DNA of 64,000 nt. Source: Deltaproteobacteria bacterium. Lineage in GTDB: Bacteria > Desulfobacterota > GWC2-55-46. The notes below the pieces were generated by a model that made no database searches, was not told the DNA's origin, and saw only the letters and a program-made list of their open reading frames with translations. Positions 25,090 through 34,893 of the stretch are shown in pieces (position 1 is the stretch's first letter; the number at the start of each line of letters is the position of its first letter). The position numbers and the translations under genes were made by a program. Location of the stretch: contig JACOUO010000029.1 in NCBI GenBank assembly GCA_016177845.1, forward strand, positions 1-64,000. The letters run 5' to 3'.

Positions 25090-27999
25090 TTATTTTTCTT
25101 CTGTAAGGACGCCGCTTACTACTTTGCTGAACTCTGAAACACGGTATGGCTTAGCGATAACGCCTTTAAAACCGAATTTCCTGTAATCAGCCATTATGGG
25201 GTCCCTGGAGTAGCCGCTTGAGACTATGGCATTTACGGCAGGGTCCAATTCAAGAAGCATCTGCATTGTGTCCCTGCCTCCCATGCCGCCCGGCACAGTT
25301 AAATCGAGTATCACGGCGCTGAAAGGTTTGCCTTCCTCTTTCGCCTTTTTATACAGCCGCACCGCCTCCATCCCTTCTTTGGCAAAGACAGGCTCATAGC
25401 CGAGAATCTCAAGCATCTCTCCTGAGACATCCCTTACAAGCTCCTCGTCATCCATGACAAGTATTCTGCCTTTTCCCGGAATCACCGCTTCGTCATTAGC
25501 CTCGGCCTTTTCCTGTGAAGAGGGAATGTAGATATAAAAAGTCGAGCCTTTTCCGTGTTTGGTTTCCACTTTTATATGGCCGTTATGCTTCTTGATAATG
25601 GAATAGCATACCGCAAGACCAAGGCCGCTTGCCTTCTGTTTTGTCGTAAAGAACGGGTCGAATATCTTATTTAATATCTTTCTGTCAATGCCTGTGCCTG
25701 TATCGTTGATAGCAATCCTGACATAATCTCCCGGCTTTATGGGGAGCGCGTCCTCCTGCGTTACAGCAAGATTCTCCGCGGTGATTTTTATTGTACCCCC
25801 GTCAGGCATGGCGTGATTAGCATTAAGGACAATATTGCTTATGACCTGATTCATCTGTCCTTCGTCTACCTCTACGGCCCACAGGCCTTTCGGGAACGAA
25901 AAATCACAGCTTATTTTCGACCCTCTCATTGTAAGGAGTGCGGCATCCTTTACAAGCTGCTCTATGGGAGCTGATTCCTTTATGGGGTCCCCTCCCTGTG
26001 AAAATGTGAGGAGCTGTCTTGTAAGGCTTTTGGCCCGGACAGCTGACTTCTCAACATCGTCCAATATGCCCGATATCCTTTCACCGGGCTTTGAATATAA
26101 TTTAGCGACACTTATATTTCCAAGAATGCCCAGCAGGATATTGTTGAAATCATGCGCCATGCCTCCGGCAAGCACCCCGATTGATTCAAGTTTTTGCGCC
26201 TTAAGGAGCTCTGAGTCTATTTTCTTACGCTCGGTTATATCCTGTACGATGCTGATTATAAGCCCCTTGCCTTCGCCGTCATTCTGAAGTATCCCCGTCA
26301 AAGAGCCTACAAATTCAGTGCCGTCCTTGCGCCTGACCTTTATCTCAATATCCTTTTTGCCTTTTTTTATTTCATTGACCGTATGCTGCCTCTCTGCAGG
26401 ATCGCGGTAGAGGGCAGGGACTTTAAGCCCCATGAACTCTTCTTTTGAATCATAGCCGAACATCTTCCATAGCGCCGGATTTGCCTCTATGAAAACACCA
26501 TCCTCCGTGGTGATAGAGATGCCCAGCGGGATGTTCTCGATCAGGTTCCTGAATTTTTTCTCCGACTCCCTTAAGAGTTCCTCAGCGATCTTTGACTCGG
26601 TAATATCCTGCACAGTCCCCAGCATACGCACTGCTTTGCCTTCGCTGTCGAGGATTACCCTGCCTTTCTCATGAACAATGCGTTCTACTCCGTCAGGCTG
26701 AACTATTCTGTGGTCTATCTCGTAAGGTTTTTTAAAAAAGAGAGCGTCACCAACCGCTTTGTTTACAATATCCCTGTCTTCGGGCAGTATCCTGTTTACA
26801 AACGCCTCATAATTCGCGCCGAACTCCTGCGGCTTAAGCCCGAATATCCTGTATATCTCATCCGACCAATAGAGCTGGTTATTGGCAATATCCCAATCCC
26901 AGTTCCCCAGGTGCGCTATCTCCTGCGCTTCCTTGAGGCGTTCTTCGCTCTTTCTGAGCTCGTCTTCAGCTTTTTTTCTCCTGAGCTCCAATGCCGCGCG
27001 CACACCGAAGAGCTTCATCACCATTCTTGTGGTCATCTCTTCGCGCATGGGCTTGTCATCCATTGCCACGAGCATGCCTATTGGAGCGCCATGCTCGTCA
27101 AGCAAAGGCACGCCTACATAGCTCTCCGACTTCATTTGTTTGAGCAACTCGGCCTTTGGGAATACGTCCCTGAGGTTCTGAGGATAAAAACAGAACGTCC
27201 CTCCCCTGACATATTCGCACGGTGTGTCAACGATGCCTGATTCTCTATTTTCAATAAAATTCCCGTCCGCCCAGAATGCCAGGCTTAGCGCCTTCACCTG
27301 TTCTTCCTCAATGAATTCGGCTACCAACGCATAGCGGAATTTAAGCGTAAGCGCAAGGCTTCGCACAAGAGACCGCAGGAATTCCTCTCCCGTAAAGTTT
27401 GAAGTGCCTTCAAGCATATTCTGCAGGACTTCCTCAGCCCTCATGCGTTCTTTTACCTGAAGTTCAAGCGCCTCGTTAGCCCTTTTCAGGGACGCGGTCT
27501 TCTCCTCGATACTTCTTCCAAGCTCTTCGCTCTCTTTTGATAATTCAGCCTGGGCGTATTTTCTCTCCGTAATGTCCCTTTTGATGCCGAGAGCATACTC
27601 ATTGGAGTTGACCTTTATCGGCTTTATGGTCATCTCGACCCATATCTCTGAGCCGTCCTTTTTGCGCATCCTGTACTCAGGAAGGAATTCCCCTGTCTTC
27701 CATGAGATTTTCCCAAGCTCAAAAGACCTCTCAACATCTTCAGGGAAAAGAATAAGACTTATATCAGACTTGAGGAACTCCTCTTTTTCGTACCCGAACA
27801 TCCTGCAGCCGGCGCTGTTTACAGCCACATACCTGCCCTCGGTATCTATGACAAACATGCCGTCCATCGCTGACTCGAATATCAGACAGGAATTTATGTC
27901 AGACGCATTTTCTGCGCACCCGGACTCAAGGATATTTATTCTGCCCCGCAGCAGTCCTATCTCTTTTAAAAGTTCTTCCTTTGACCTGTTGTCAATCAT
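25090..27999 (-). CDS. Soluble PAS/GAF hybrid sensor histidine kinase with receiver domain
   Basis: A cytoplasmic signalling protein of 969 aa; no transmembrane segment is seen. Domain order: PAS (about 40-146), coiled linker, GAF (about 200-340), PAS (360-470), PAS (480-592), HisKA with phospho-acceptor His616 in GGMAHDFNN, HATPase (712-828; NIVLNANHAMPDG, DTGTGID, GLGLAV), and a C-terminal receiver with Asp899 (AVILDLTVPGG). The start at 27999 has GGAG seven nt upstream; a TTG four codons earlier is weaker. It sits 20 bp behind yifB. No response regulator with an output domain is adjacent, so the receiver may relay to a distant phosphotransfer protein. Signal unknown. Confidence 0.92.
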   Translation of the reverse strand: MIDNRSKEELLKEIGLLRGRINILESGCAENASDINSCLIFESAMDGMFVIDTEGRYVAVNSAGCRMFGYEKEEFLKSDISLILFPEDVERSFELGKISWKTGEFLPEYRMRKKDGSEIWVEMTIKPIKVNSNEYALGIKRDITERKYAQAELSKESEELGRSIEEKTASLKRANEALELQVKERMRAEEVLQNMLEGTSNFTGEEFLRSLVRSLALTLKFRYALVAEFIEEEQVKALSLAFWADGNFIENRESGIVDTPCEYVRGGTFCFYPQNLRDVFPKAELLKQMKSESYVGVPLLDEHGAPIGMLVAMDDKPMREEMTTRMVMKLFGVRAALELRRKKAEDELRKSEERLKEAQEIAHLGNWDWDIANNQLYWSDEIYRIFGLKPQEFGANYEAFVNRILPEDRDIVNKAVGDALFFKKPYEIDHRIVQPDGVERIVHEKGRVILDSEGKAVRMLGTVQDITESKIAEELLRESEKKFRNLIENIPLGISITTEDGVFIEANPALWKMFGYDSKEEFMGLKVPALYRDPAERQHTVNEIKKGKKDIEIKVRRKDGTEFVGSLTGILQNDGEGKGLIISIVQDITERKKIDSELLKAQKLESIGVLAGGMAHDFNNILLGILGNISVAKLYSKPGERISGILDDVEKSAVRAKSLTRQLLTFSQGGDPIKESAPIEQLVKDAALLTMRGSKISCDFSFPKGLWAVEVDEGQMNQVISNIVLNANHAMPDGGTIKITAENLAVTQEDALPIKPGDYVRIAINDTGTGIDRKILNKIFDPFFTTKQKASGLGLAVCYSIIKKHNGHIKVETKHGKGSTFYIYIPSSQEKAEANDEAVIPGKGRILVMDDEELVRDVSGEMLEILGYEPVFAKEGMEAVRLYKKAKEEGKPFSAVILDLTVPGGMGGRDTMQMLLELDPAVNAIVSSGYSRDPIMADYRKFGFKGVIAKPYRVSEFSKVVSGVLTEEK

Positions 28000-28019
28000 C
28001 CGTATCTCCAAAGGGCAGG

Positions 28020-29540
28020 CTAAACCGGCTGCCTGTCCAAAGTCCTGTACTGTATCGCCTCTGAAAGGTGGTGCGGCATTATGTTCTCTTCTGCTTCAAG
28101 GTCCGCTATTGTCCTTGCCACTTTAAGAATACGGGTATATGCCCTTGCCGAAAGCCCGAGCCTCTCTACCGCTGTCTCCAGAAGCTTCTGCGACTGTCCG
28201 TTTATCTCGCAGTATTGTTTTATCAGCCTTGAAGGCAGCCTGCTGTTTGAGAATATCTCAGCGTCCCTGTACCTTTCAGCCTGAATGGCGCGCGCATTAT
28301 CAACACGCTTTTTTATCTCATTTGAAGGCTCGCTCATCCTCTCTTTCGTAAGCTCCCTGAACTTTACCGCAGGCACTTCACAGTGTATGTCTATCCTGTC
28401 GAGGAGAGGGCCTGATATTTTTGACCTGTAGTGCTGGACCTGCATGGGGGTGCAGACGCATTCCTTGCTCAAATCCCCCAGAAAACCGCACGGGCACGGG
28501 TTCATCGCGCCTATTAGCATAAACTCGGACGGATAGGTAAGCGATACTGCCGCCCTTGAGATGGACACCTTGCCGTCCTCAATGGGCTGCCTTAATACCT
28601 CAAGCACATTTTTCCTGAACTCAGGCAGTTCATCGAGAAAAAGCACTCCGTTATGCGCAAGGCTTACCTCGCCGGGCCTGGGAATCCTGCCGCCCCCGAT
28701 AAGCCCGGCATCGGAAATAGTATGATGGGGAGACCTGAACGGACGCTCCGTTATAAGGGCCTTTGCCTCAAGCACCCCGGCAACGCTATGCACCTTCGTA
28801 GTCTCTATCGCCTCTTCAAGGCTCATGTCTGGCAGAATGGTCGGAAGCCTCTGGGCAAGCATTGTCTTGCCTGACCCCGGAGGCCCTATCATCAAAAGGT
28901 TGTGGCCGCCCGCGGCAGCAACCTCAAGAGCCCTCTTTACATGCTCCTGCCCTTTCACATCGGCCATGTCAATATAGGCCTTTGCCCTTGAAAAAAAAGA
29001 GTTTACATCAAGCCTGCACGGCTCAACGGATGAGCTTCCGTTTAAAAATTCAACAAGGGCCGGCAGATTCCCTATACCGTAAACCTCGACCCCGTCAACA
29101 AGGGCAGCTTCTTCCTTGTTTTCCAGAGGCAGTATAAGTTTTTTATTTAAGTTCCTCGCGCAAACGGCTATCGAGAGGGCTCCCCTTATCGGCTTTATAG
29201 TGCCGTCAAGGGAAAGCTCGCCCATGATAAAATAATCCTGAAGGTTGTCGTTATTTATAATGCCCTCGGCCTTTAGGATTCCTATCGCAACAGGCAGGTC
29301 GAATGTAGTGCCTTCTTTTTTGATATGGGCAGGCGCGAGATTTACCGTAATTTTTTTAGCGGGGAAGTTGTAGCCGGAATTCTTTACTGCGGATTTAACC
29401 CTGTCCTTACTCTCTTTTACCGCATTGTCAGGCAGACCTACGGTTGAAAAAGATGGCAGGCCTTTGGAAATATCCACTTCCACTTCAACGAGATAGGCGT
29501 CAATTCCAAGAGTTGTGCTGGTAAGGACCTTTGAGAGCAT
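28020..29540 (-). CDS. YifB family Mg chelatase-like AAA ATPase
   Basis: A 506-aa protein of the YifB/ComM family. An N-terminal S5/lon-like domain (VEVDISKGLPSFSTVGLPD) is followed by an AAA+ module with Walker A GPPGSGKTMLAQRLP, Walker B VLFLDELPEF and the conserved MNPCPCGFLGD cysteine motif, then a C-terminal lid domain. ComM-type members are helicases that aid branch migration in natural transformation; whether that holds here is not known. I use the ATG at 29540, preceded by CAGGAT, so the protein starts MLSKVLTSTTLGID. A 12-bp hairpin (29555-29582) lies in its leader. Confidence 0.92.
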   Translation of the reverse strand: MLSKVLTSTTLGIDAYLVEVEVDISKGLPSFSTVGLPDNAVKESKDRVKSAVKNSGYNFPAKKITVNLAPAHIKKEGTTFDLPVAIGILKAEGIINNDNLQDYFIMGELSLDGTIKPIRGALSIAVCARNLNKKLILPLENKEEAALVDGVEVYGIGNLPALVEFLNGSSSVEPCRLDVNSFFSRAKAYIDMADVKGQEHVKRALEVAAAGGHNLLMIGPPGSGKTMLAQRLPTILPDMSLEEAIETTKVHSVAGVLEAKALITERPFRSPHHTISDAGLIGGGRIPRPGEVSLAHNGVLFLDELPEFRKNVLEVLRQPIEDGKVSISRAAVSLTYPSEFMLIGAMNPCPCGFLGDLSKECVCTPMQVQHYRSKISGPLLDRIDIHCEVPAVKFRELTKERMSEPSNEIKKRVDNARAIQAERYRDAEIFSNSRLPSRLIKQYCEINGQSQKLLETAVERLGLSARAYTRILKVARTIADLEAEENIMPHHLSEAIQYRTLDRQPV

Positions 29541-29670
29541 ATCCTGAATTGCAAGACGGGCTTTCAATTCTGAAGGCCCGTCCGCTATTGTTGCGTTATT
29601 TTGAAACTAAAAATTACGCTAATTTTATCAGGAACTCACAATGGTTACAAGGAATTTAAAAAAAGCTGTT

Positions 29671-30972
29671 TTACCTCTTGGGGCCGATCTCAAGACTTCC
29701 CTTGAAATATCCGCCGACATTGTCAAGGGCGCAGAAACTGCCGCACATGGTGCAGGTGTCAGGCTCCTCAGGGCTTCTGCTGCTTCTTATCTCAGAGGCC
29801 TTCTCTCCGAATAAGCCCAAATTGTACTGGTCATCCCATCTTAAGTCCCTGCGGGCCTTTGACATCTCCATGTCCCGTTCCTTTTTGCCGAGCTTTACCA
29901 TATCGCCTACATGGGCGGCTATGCGCGCGGCCCTGACGCCTTCGATTACATCTTCCCTGTTCGGGAGAGCCAGATGTTCGGCAGGAGTTACATAGCATAT
30001 CAGGTCAGCCCCGTACCTTGCGGCCTCAGCCGCGCCTATTGCGGCTGATATATGGTCATATCCCGCCGCGATATCGGTAGTCAAAGGGCCAAGCACATAG
30101 AAAGGCGCGTCTGCGCTCATGCGCTTCTGAAGTTTTACATTGGCCTCTATGTCATCAAGGGGCAGATGTCCCGGGCCTTCGCACATCATCTGGCAGCCCA
30201 TGTCCTGCCCCAGATTGGCAAGTTCGCAGTTTATCAAAAGCTCCTGCACCTGCGCCCTGTCGAGGCTGTCGTGCACCGCGCCTGCCCTGAGCCCATTGCC
30301 AAGGCTTAGGACGCAGTCGTATTTCCTGAATATCTCAACCACCTTGTCGAATTTTTCGTAGAGGGGATTTTCTTTATTGTTCTTGAGCATCCACCCGACC
30401 ATGTAAGACCCGCCCCTTGAGACAAGCCCTCCGTAACGGTAGCCCTGCTTATTGAGCCTTTCAATGGTCAGCCTGTTTATGCCGCAGTGGACTGCCATGA
30501 AAGATATCCCATCAGCGCACTGCCGTTCAATGACATCAAAGAGAAGTTCTTCGGTGAGCTTATTAGGGTCGTGGTACTTCTCTATGGCTTCTTTAAATGC
30601 CTGATAAAGAGGAACGCTCCCAACCGACAGGTTAGTCACGCCAAGCACCTTCTTACGGATAGAGTCGAGGTCTCCCCCGACGGACAGTTCCATCATCGTA
30701 TCCGCGCCAGCCTCTTCAGCGGCAATGGCCTTGCTTATCTCAGCCTCGACATCGATGATGTCGGAAGATGTGCCGATGCTCGCGTTGACCTTTGTCTTAA
30801 GCCCTTTTCCGATTGCCACAAGCCTTGCCTTGCGATTCACATTATTCGGTATTACGGCTTTGCCTTCGGCTATCATCCTCATCAGGTAGTCGGGTGAGAC
30901 ATTGTCATAAACCGCTGCCTCTTTCATCTCACTTGTTATGATACCTTTTCTGGCGGCTTCGATCTGCGTCAT
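29671..30972 (-). CDS. thiC: ThiC-family radical SAM enzyme: probably 5-hydroxybenzimidazole synthase (BzaF), else phosphomethylpyrimidine synthase
   Basis: Radical-SAM enzyme acting on aminoimidazole ribotide, 433 aa, the short ThiC form. The body is typical (MRMIAEGKAVIPNN, MMCEGPGHLPLDDIEANV, CYVTPAEHLALP). The C-terminal iron-sulfur motif is C407-x2-C410-x3-C414; classical proteobacterial ThiC has C-x2-C-x4-C. ThiC makes the thiamine pyrimidine, while the paralogue BzaF makes 5-hydroxybenzimidazole, the precursor of the cobamide lower ligand. Here the gene starts 3 bp after cbiA at the end of a riboswitch-controlled cobalamin operon, and no thiamine gene or TPP riboswitch is near. I therefore favour BzaF, but sequence alone does not settle it. 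Confidence 0.85.
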   Translation of the reverse strand: MTQIEAARKGIITSEMKEAAVYDNVSPDYLMRMIAEGKAVIPNNVNRKARLVAIGKGLKTKVNASIGTSSDIIDVEAEISKAIAAEEAGADTMMELSVGGDLDSIRKKVLGVTNLSVGSVPLYQAFKEAIEKYHDPNKLTEELLFDVIERQCADGISFMAVHCGINRLTIERLNKQGYRYGGLVSRGGSYMVGWMLKNNKENPLYEKFDKVVEIFRKYDCVLSLGNGLRAGAVHDSLDRAQVQELLINCELANLGQDMGCQMMCEGPGHLPLDDIEANVKLQKRMSADAPFYVLGPLTTDIAAGYDHISAAIGAAEAARYGADLICYVTPAEHLALPNREDVIEGVRAARIAAHVGDMVKLGKKERDMEMSKARRDLRWDDQYNLGLFGEKASEIRSSRSPEEPDTCTMCGSFCALDNVGGYFKGSLEIGPKR

Positions 30973-30975
30973 CTT

Positions 30976-32343
30976 TCACCTCTCGGTTTTGAATTTTTTA
31001 CACATATTTACAAATCCGCAGGCAAACCCCGGGTTGCTCGAGAAGTGGAGATGGATATAGCTTGCAAGCGTATTTTTATACAGATAACCTTCCATGAAGT
31101 CATTGCCATCGTGATTGAAGCTGAATACTGTCTTTATATTTTTCGGAACCTTTATAATCTCTGAATAATGGAATTCATGCCCTCTGATTGCCTTTGCCCC
31201 GCCCTCAACGGGAAAGCCTTCGGCAAGAACCTCCCTGTACCCGAGAGCCTTTCTTTTTGAGAGCATCCTTGTACTGAAAGGCAATACCCCGCTCATCTGA
31301 AAAACCTTGCCATCTTTATCAGAAATATTCCTGCCCAGATACATCAATCCACCACACTCGGCATATATGGGCATGCCTTTTTTCGATGCTGACTTTATTT
31401 GTGATTTAAGGCTTAAATTCTCTTCGAGGCTGGACGCGTACAGTTCAGGGTAGCCTCCGCCAAGATATATGCCTGAGGTTCCCTGGGGCAATTGCTTATC
31501 CTTAACAGGGCTGAAAAAGACAAGCTCCGCGCCCAAATTTTTCAATATCTCGAAATTCTCTTCATAGTAAAAACAGAACGCCTTATCAAGGGCTACCGCA
31601 ATCCTTGTTGATTCTTTTCTGTTCTTTTCTTTTTTGACAGGCTCAGCTTTTTGAACAGGCCTTCCTATGAGGGCTTTTATATCGACTGATTTTTCAATGG
31701 CATCTCCTGCGCTCTTTACAAACTGCTTCCACGAGCCGTCCTCAAGCTCTCCTGCCATCACAAGCCCAAGATGCCTCTCAGGCATTGAAAGGGTTAAGTC
31801 TTTAGGAAGATACCCAAGCACCTTTATTTTGGAGCCTTTTGGGATTGAATCTTTTAATATCTGAAAATGACGGGGGCTTCCAACCCTGTTGAATACCACC
31901 CATTTTATATTTACCTTCGGGTCGTACGATTCAAAGCCTTTTATGATTGCGCCTGCGCTCCTTGCGGTCTTCTCAGCATTTACGACAAGAAGGACCGGAA
32001 TATCGAGCAGCTTTGCTATGTGCGCTGTTGAGCCCTCTTCGCTTTTGCCGTCCTTTCCGTCAAAGAGGCCCATCACGCCTTCGATTATGGAAACCTGCGA
32101 ATGGCTGGATTTTTGTAAAAATGTCCTCTTTACGCCCTTTTTGCCCATCATCCATGTATCAAGGTTATATGAGGGCACGCCAAGAAGGGCCCTGTGATAG
32201 CCGGGGTCAATATAGTCAGGGCCTGCCTTGAAAGGCTGGACAGTCAAGCCCCTTCTCCTTAACGCCTCCATCAGGCCAAGCGTAATGACGGTCTTTCCGG
32301 CGCTGCTGTTGGTGCCGGCCACTATGAAGGCAGGGTTCCGCAT
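30976..32343 (-). CDS. cbiA: Cobyrinate a,c-diamide synthase
   Basis: Glutamine- and ATP-dependent amidation of the a and c carboxylates of cobyrinate, 455 aa. The N-terminal P-loop AGTNSSAGKTVITLGLMEAL and DPGYH segment form the synthetase half; the C-terminal class I glutamine amidotransferase half has the nucleophile Cys in PIYAECGGLMYLG and the late HEFHYSE. Its presence implies a de novo corrin ring pathway, not only salvage, although the ring genes (cbi) are not in this window. It follows cobC by 57 bp. Confidence 0.94.
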   Translation of the reverse strand: MRNPAFIVAGTNSSAGKTVITLGLMEALRRRGLTVQPFKAGPDYIDPGYHRALLGVPSYNLDTWMMGKKGVKRTFLQKSSHSQVSIIEGVMGLFDGKDGKSEEGSTAHIAKLLDIPVLLVVNAEKTARSAGAIIKGFESYDPKVNIKWVVFNRVGSPRHFQILKDSIPKGSKIKVLGYLPKDLTLSMPERHLGLVMAGELEDGSWKQFVKSAGDAIEKSVDIKALIGRPVQKAEPVKKEKNRKESTRIAVALDKAFCFYYEENFEILKNLGAELVFFSPVKDKQLPQGTSGIYLGGGYPELYASSLEENLSLKSQIKSASKKGMPIYAECGGLMYLGRNISDKDGKVFQMSGVLPFSTRMLSKRKALGYREVLAEGFPVEGGAKAIRGHEFHYSEIIKVPKNIKTVFSFNHDGNDFMEGYLYKNTLASYIHLHFSSNPGFACGFVNMCKKFKTER

Positions 32344-32400
32344 TTTTTAAAAATCCCGGGGAATGTTTTTGAATTGGTCAAAGATGAGAACTACGGTAAA

Positions 32401-33036
32401 TCAGTATATCTTGTTGATGGAAAAATCCTGGTTCGGCCCGCCGTTTAAAAGCTTCACTACCTGCATGCCGTCATTATAATACTCAATCACATTGAGGCAG
32501 CCGTAGTCCTGCTCGATACGGAAAAAATTCCTTATATCAAGACCAAGCACCTCGCTTAATATGACCCTGTTCACCCCTCCGTGCGCAAGTATGCATATAG
32601 CCTCTCCCCTGTGCCTCTCTATTATTTCAGACAAGGCAGGAACTACCCTTGCCCTCAGGTCAACAAGGCTTTCTCCGCCCTGCACCTTGCTTGTGGCAAG
32701 GTCCTTGAAGCTGAAGTCCGCCTCTTCAGGGTAAAGGGCAGCCGCTTCTTCCCTTGTAAGCCCTTCCCACCTTCCGAGGTGTATCTCCCTTAAAGAGTTG
32801 ACCATTACGGGATTGAGACCAAGCCTGTTGCCGATTATGCGCGCGCCTTTTACAGCCCTTTGCAGGTCGCTTGAATACATTGACTTAATTGGCTCATTGG
32901 CAAGAAAATCCGAGAGCCTGTTCATCTGCTCTACGCCGGTAGGAGTGATATCTACATCAAAATGCCCGTTATACCTGTACTCATGGTGGTTTGCGACCTG
33001 TCCATGCCTGATAAGATAGAGCCTTGTAAATTCCAT
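32401..33036 (-). CDS. cobC: Histidine phosphatase family protein, likely alpha-ribazole/cobalamin phosphatase
   Basis: Phosphoglycerate-mutase-like phosphatase, 211 aa. The phospho-histidine motif LIRHGQVANHHEYRYNG is at the N-terminus, with REIHLGRWEGLT in the middle and the second catalytic His in LAHGGVNRV. CobC removes the phosphate from alpha-ribazole phosphate or from cobalamin 5'-phosphate. The superfamily is broad, and the specific call rests on its place between cobS and cbiA. AGGAG lies upstream of the ATG. Confidence 0.85.
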   Translation of the reverse strand: MEFTRLYLIRHGQVANHHEYRYNGHFDVDITPTGVEQMNRLSDFLANEPIKSMYSSDLQRAVKGARIIGNRLGLNPVMVNSLREIHLGRWEGLTREEAAALYPEEADFSFKDLATSKVQGGESLVDLRARVVPALSEIIERHRGEAICILAHGGVNRVILSEVLGLDIRNFFRIEQDYGCLNVIEYYNDGMQVVKLLNGGPNQDFSINKIY

Positions 33037-33055
33037 TGCATTACTCCTGTTGCTT

Positions 33056-33811
33056 TTAAAAATCCATCTCGGATAGGTTTGTCAGCGCCAATACCATTAT
33101 TATGAAGAGAACTTCCGCTATTTCACTCTGGAAGCCGAATACATCCCCTGTGACCCCTCCTATCTTTTTCCTGAAAAATCTGGAGAAGAAAAAAACTACC
33201 CCGCCAATCAACAGCAAAAGGAAGAGGGATAAGAGGCCTAATGATAGCGCACAGAGCACCGATGTTATAATCGTTGCCTTGATGAGTGTGGAAGTCTTAT
33301 TGCGGGCAAATGCCGCGCCAAGCCCGCCTGTGCTTCTGGCATAATCCGACCAGCATGCCATCGGCACCATTGCCCAGCGGCCTACTATGGGAAAGAGAAA
33401 GAGTGTAGGCACTTTTACCTCATCGGGCAAATCTCCCAGCGCAAGGAACTTCAAAAGCAGTATCATCACAAGAAAGACTACGCCGATCGCGCCTGTGGCG
33501 CTGTCACGCATAATGCGGAGCCTGTCCTCAGGAGTACTGCCGCCGGCAAGCCCGTCAACCGTATCTGCGAAACCGTCGAGGTGCAGCCCGCCATTTGTCA
33601 GCACCAGTATCAGTACCAAAAGCCCGGTAACGACATTATCAGACAGAAGCCCTGAAAGCATATAATACGAGAGCACAAGTATCAGGCCCTGAAGGGCCCC
33701 GACAAGCGGGAACCATGACATGGAGCCTGCAAGCTCCTCTGTCCTTATCTCTGTATCTCTTTGAACCGGAAAAACTGTCAGGAACTGAAGGGCAAGTATA
33801 AAACTTCTCAT
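33056..33811 (-). CDS. cobS: Adenosylcobinamide-GDP ribazoletransferase (cobalamin synthase)
   Basis: Integral inner-membrane enzyme joining adenosylcobinamide-GDP to alpha-ribazole (phosphate), the last assembly step of the nucleotide loop. 251 aa with about six hydrophobic helices; the acidic active-site motif GGLHLDGFADTVDGLAGG (about 77-94) is intact, and QFLTVFPV at the N-terminus is typical. It lies between cobT and cobC, its substrate-producing and product-processing partners. Confidence 0.94.
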   Translation of the reverse strand: MRSFILALQFLTVFPVQRDTEIRTEELAGSMSWFPLVGALQGLILVLSYYMLSGLLSDNVVTGLLVLILVLTNGGLHLDGFADTVDGLAGGSTPEDRLRIMRDSATGAIGVVFLVMILLLKFLALGDLPDEVKVPTLFLFPIVGRWAMVPMACWSDYARSTGGLGAAFARNKTSTLIKATIITSVLCALSLGLLSLFLLLLIGGVVFFFSRFFRKKIGGVTGDVFGFQSEIAEVLFIIMVLALTNLSEMDF

Positions 33812-33834
33812 TTATAAAAAATCTCTTCTTCTCT

Positions 33835-34890
33835 CTAAATGGTTTTCTCGGATACCCCGGCATCGCCGAATGTAGCCATTTCATTATATATCTTAACCCC
33901 GGCTTCAACAAGCGATATGGCTATTGCCGCACCTGTGCCTTCGCCGAGCCTTAAATCAAGGTCAACAAAGGGCCTGAGCCTCATCCTCTCAAGCATGACC
34001 TTATGCCCGCGCTCAACCGAATTATGGGAGGCAAAGATATAGTCCCGCACCTGCGGTTTAAGCTCATACGCAATAAGCGCGCCCGCAGTCGATATGAAGC
34101 CGTCAACCACTACCGGCACTCTTCTTGAGGCCGCGCCGAGTATAAGCCCTGCGATTCCGGCTATTTCAGTGCCGCCGAGCTTTGCAAGCACATCAATGGG
34201 GTCTGATATGTTAGGTTTATTCACATTCAAGGCGTCTTCTATTACACGCACCTTGTGGTTATAGCTTTTATCGTCAATGCCTGTGCCTTTGCCTGTGACA
34301 TCAGCTACGGGCTGGCCTGAGAAAGCCGCTATTATCGCGCTTGAGGGCGTAGTGTTGGCTATGCCCATCTCTCCTGTGCCGTAGATGACGCCTTCGCCGG
34401 CGTTCTCCAGAGCAAGTTCTATCCCCGCCTCAATGCACTTAATGGCTTCATCCCTTGTCATTGCAGGGCCCTTACGGATGTTGCGCGTGCCCTTCATCAC
34501 CTTTTTCTGGATAAGCCCGGCGCAGTCCGTAAAGTCGTAATCAACTCCTATATCCACTACCTTGACCTCAACTCCTGCATGCCTTGCAAGCACATTTATC
34601 CCTGCCCCGCCCCTTAAAAAGTTAAGCACCATCTGGGGCGTGACTTCCTTCGGGAACGCTGAGACACCTTCATCGGCAACCCCGTGGTCGCCCGCGAATG
34701 TAAAGATTATCTTTTTATTGATTCCGGGTGTCAGATTTCCTGTTATGGCTACCATCTTCTTTGCGAACTCTTCAAGCCTGCCAAGGCTGTCTTTGGGCTT
34801 TGTAAGCATGTCAAGGCGGGCCTGCGCCTTATCAAGAAGCTCCGGGTCAATGGATGCTATACTTTTTAGTGCCTCATCAAGTCTGGACAT
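33835..34890 (-). CDS. cobT: Nicotinate-nucleotide--dimethylbenzimidazole phosphoribosyltransferase
   Basis: Activates the lower-ligand base to its alpha-riboside phosphate using nicotinate mononucleotide. 351 aa, standard length. Conserved stretches are [60 protein letters not shown], and the C-terminal [15 protein letters not shown] with the catalytic Glu nearby. CobT homologues accept several benzimidazoles and phenolics, so the actual base is not fixed by the sequence. The next gene starts after 3 bp. Confidence 0.95.
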   Translation of the reverse strand: MSRLDEALKSIASIDPELLDKAQARLDMLTKPKDSLGRLEEFAKKMVAITGNLTPGINKKIIFTFAGDHGVADEGVSAFPKEVTPQMVLNFLRGGAGINVLARHAGVEVKVVDIGVDYDFTDCAGLIQKKVMKGTRNIRKGPAMTRDEAIKCIEAGIELALENAGEGVIYGTGEMGIANTTPSSAIIAAFSGQPVADVTGKGTGIDDKSYNHKVRVIEDALNVNKPNISDPIDVLAKLGGTEIAGIAGLILGAASRRVPVVVDGFISTAGALIAYELKPQVRDYIFASHNSVERGHKVMLERMRLRPFVDLDLRLGEGTGAAIAISLVEAGVKIYNEMATFGDAGVSEKTI

Positions 34891-34893
34891 AAC

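Noticed and set aside
26671-27240. 189-aa plus-strand frame within the histidine kinase
   Set aside because: Antisense shadow; the minus-strand frame has continuous PAS and GAF domains.
30973-31100. A TPP riboswitch for the ThiC-family gene
   Set aside because: Only 3 bp separate it from cbiA and no THI-box sequence is seen upstream; this supports membership of the cobalamin operon.
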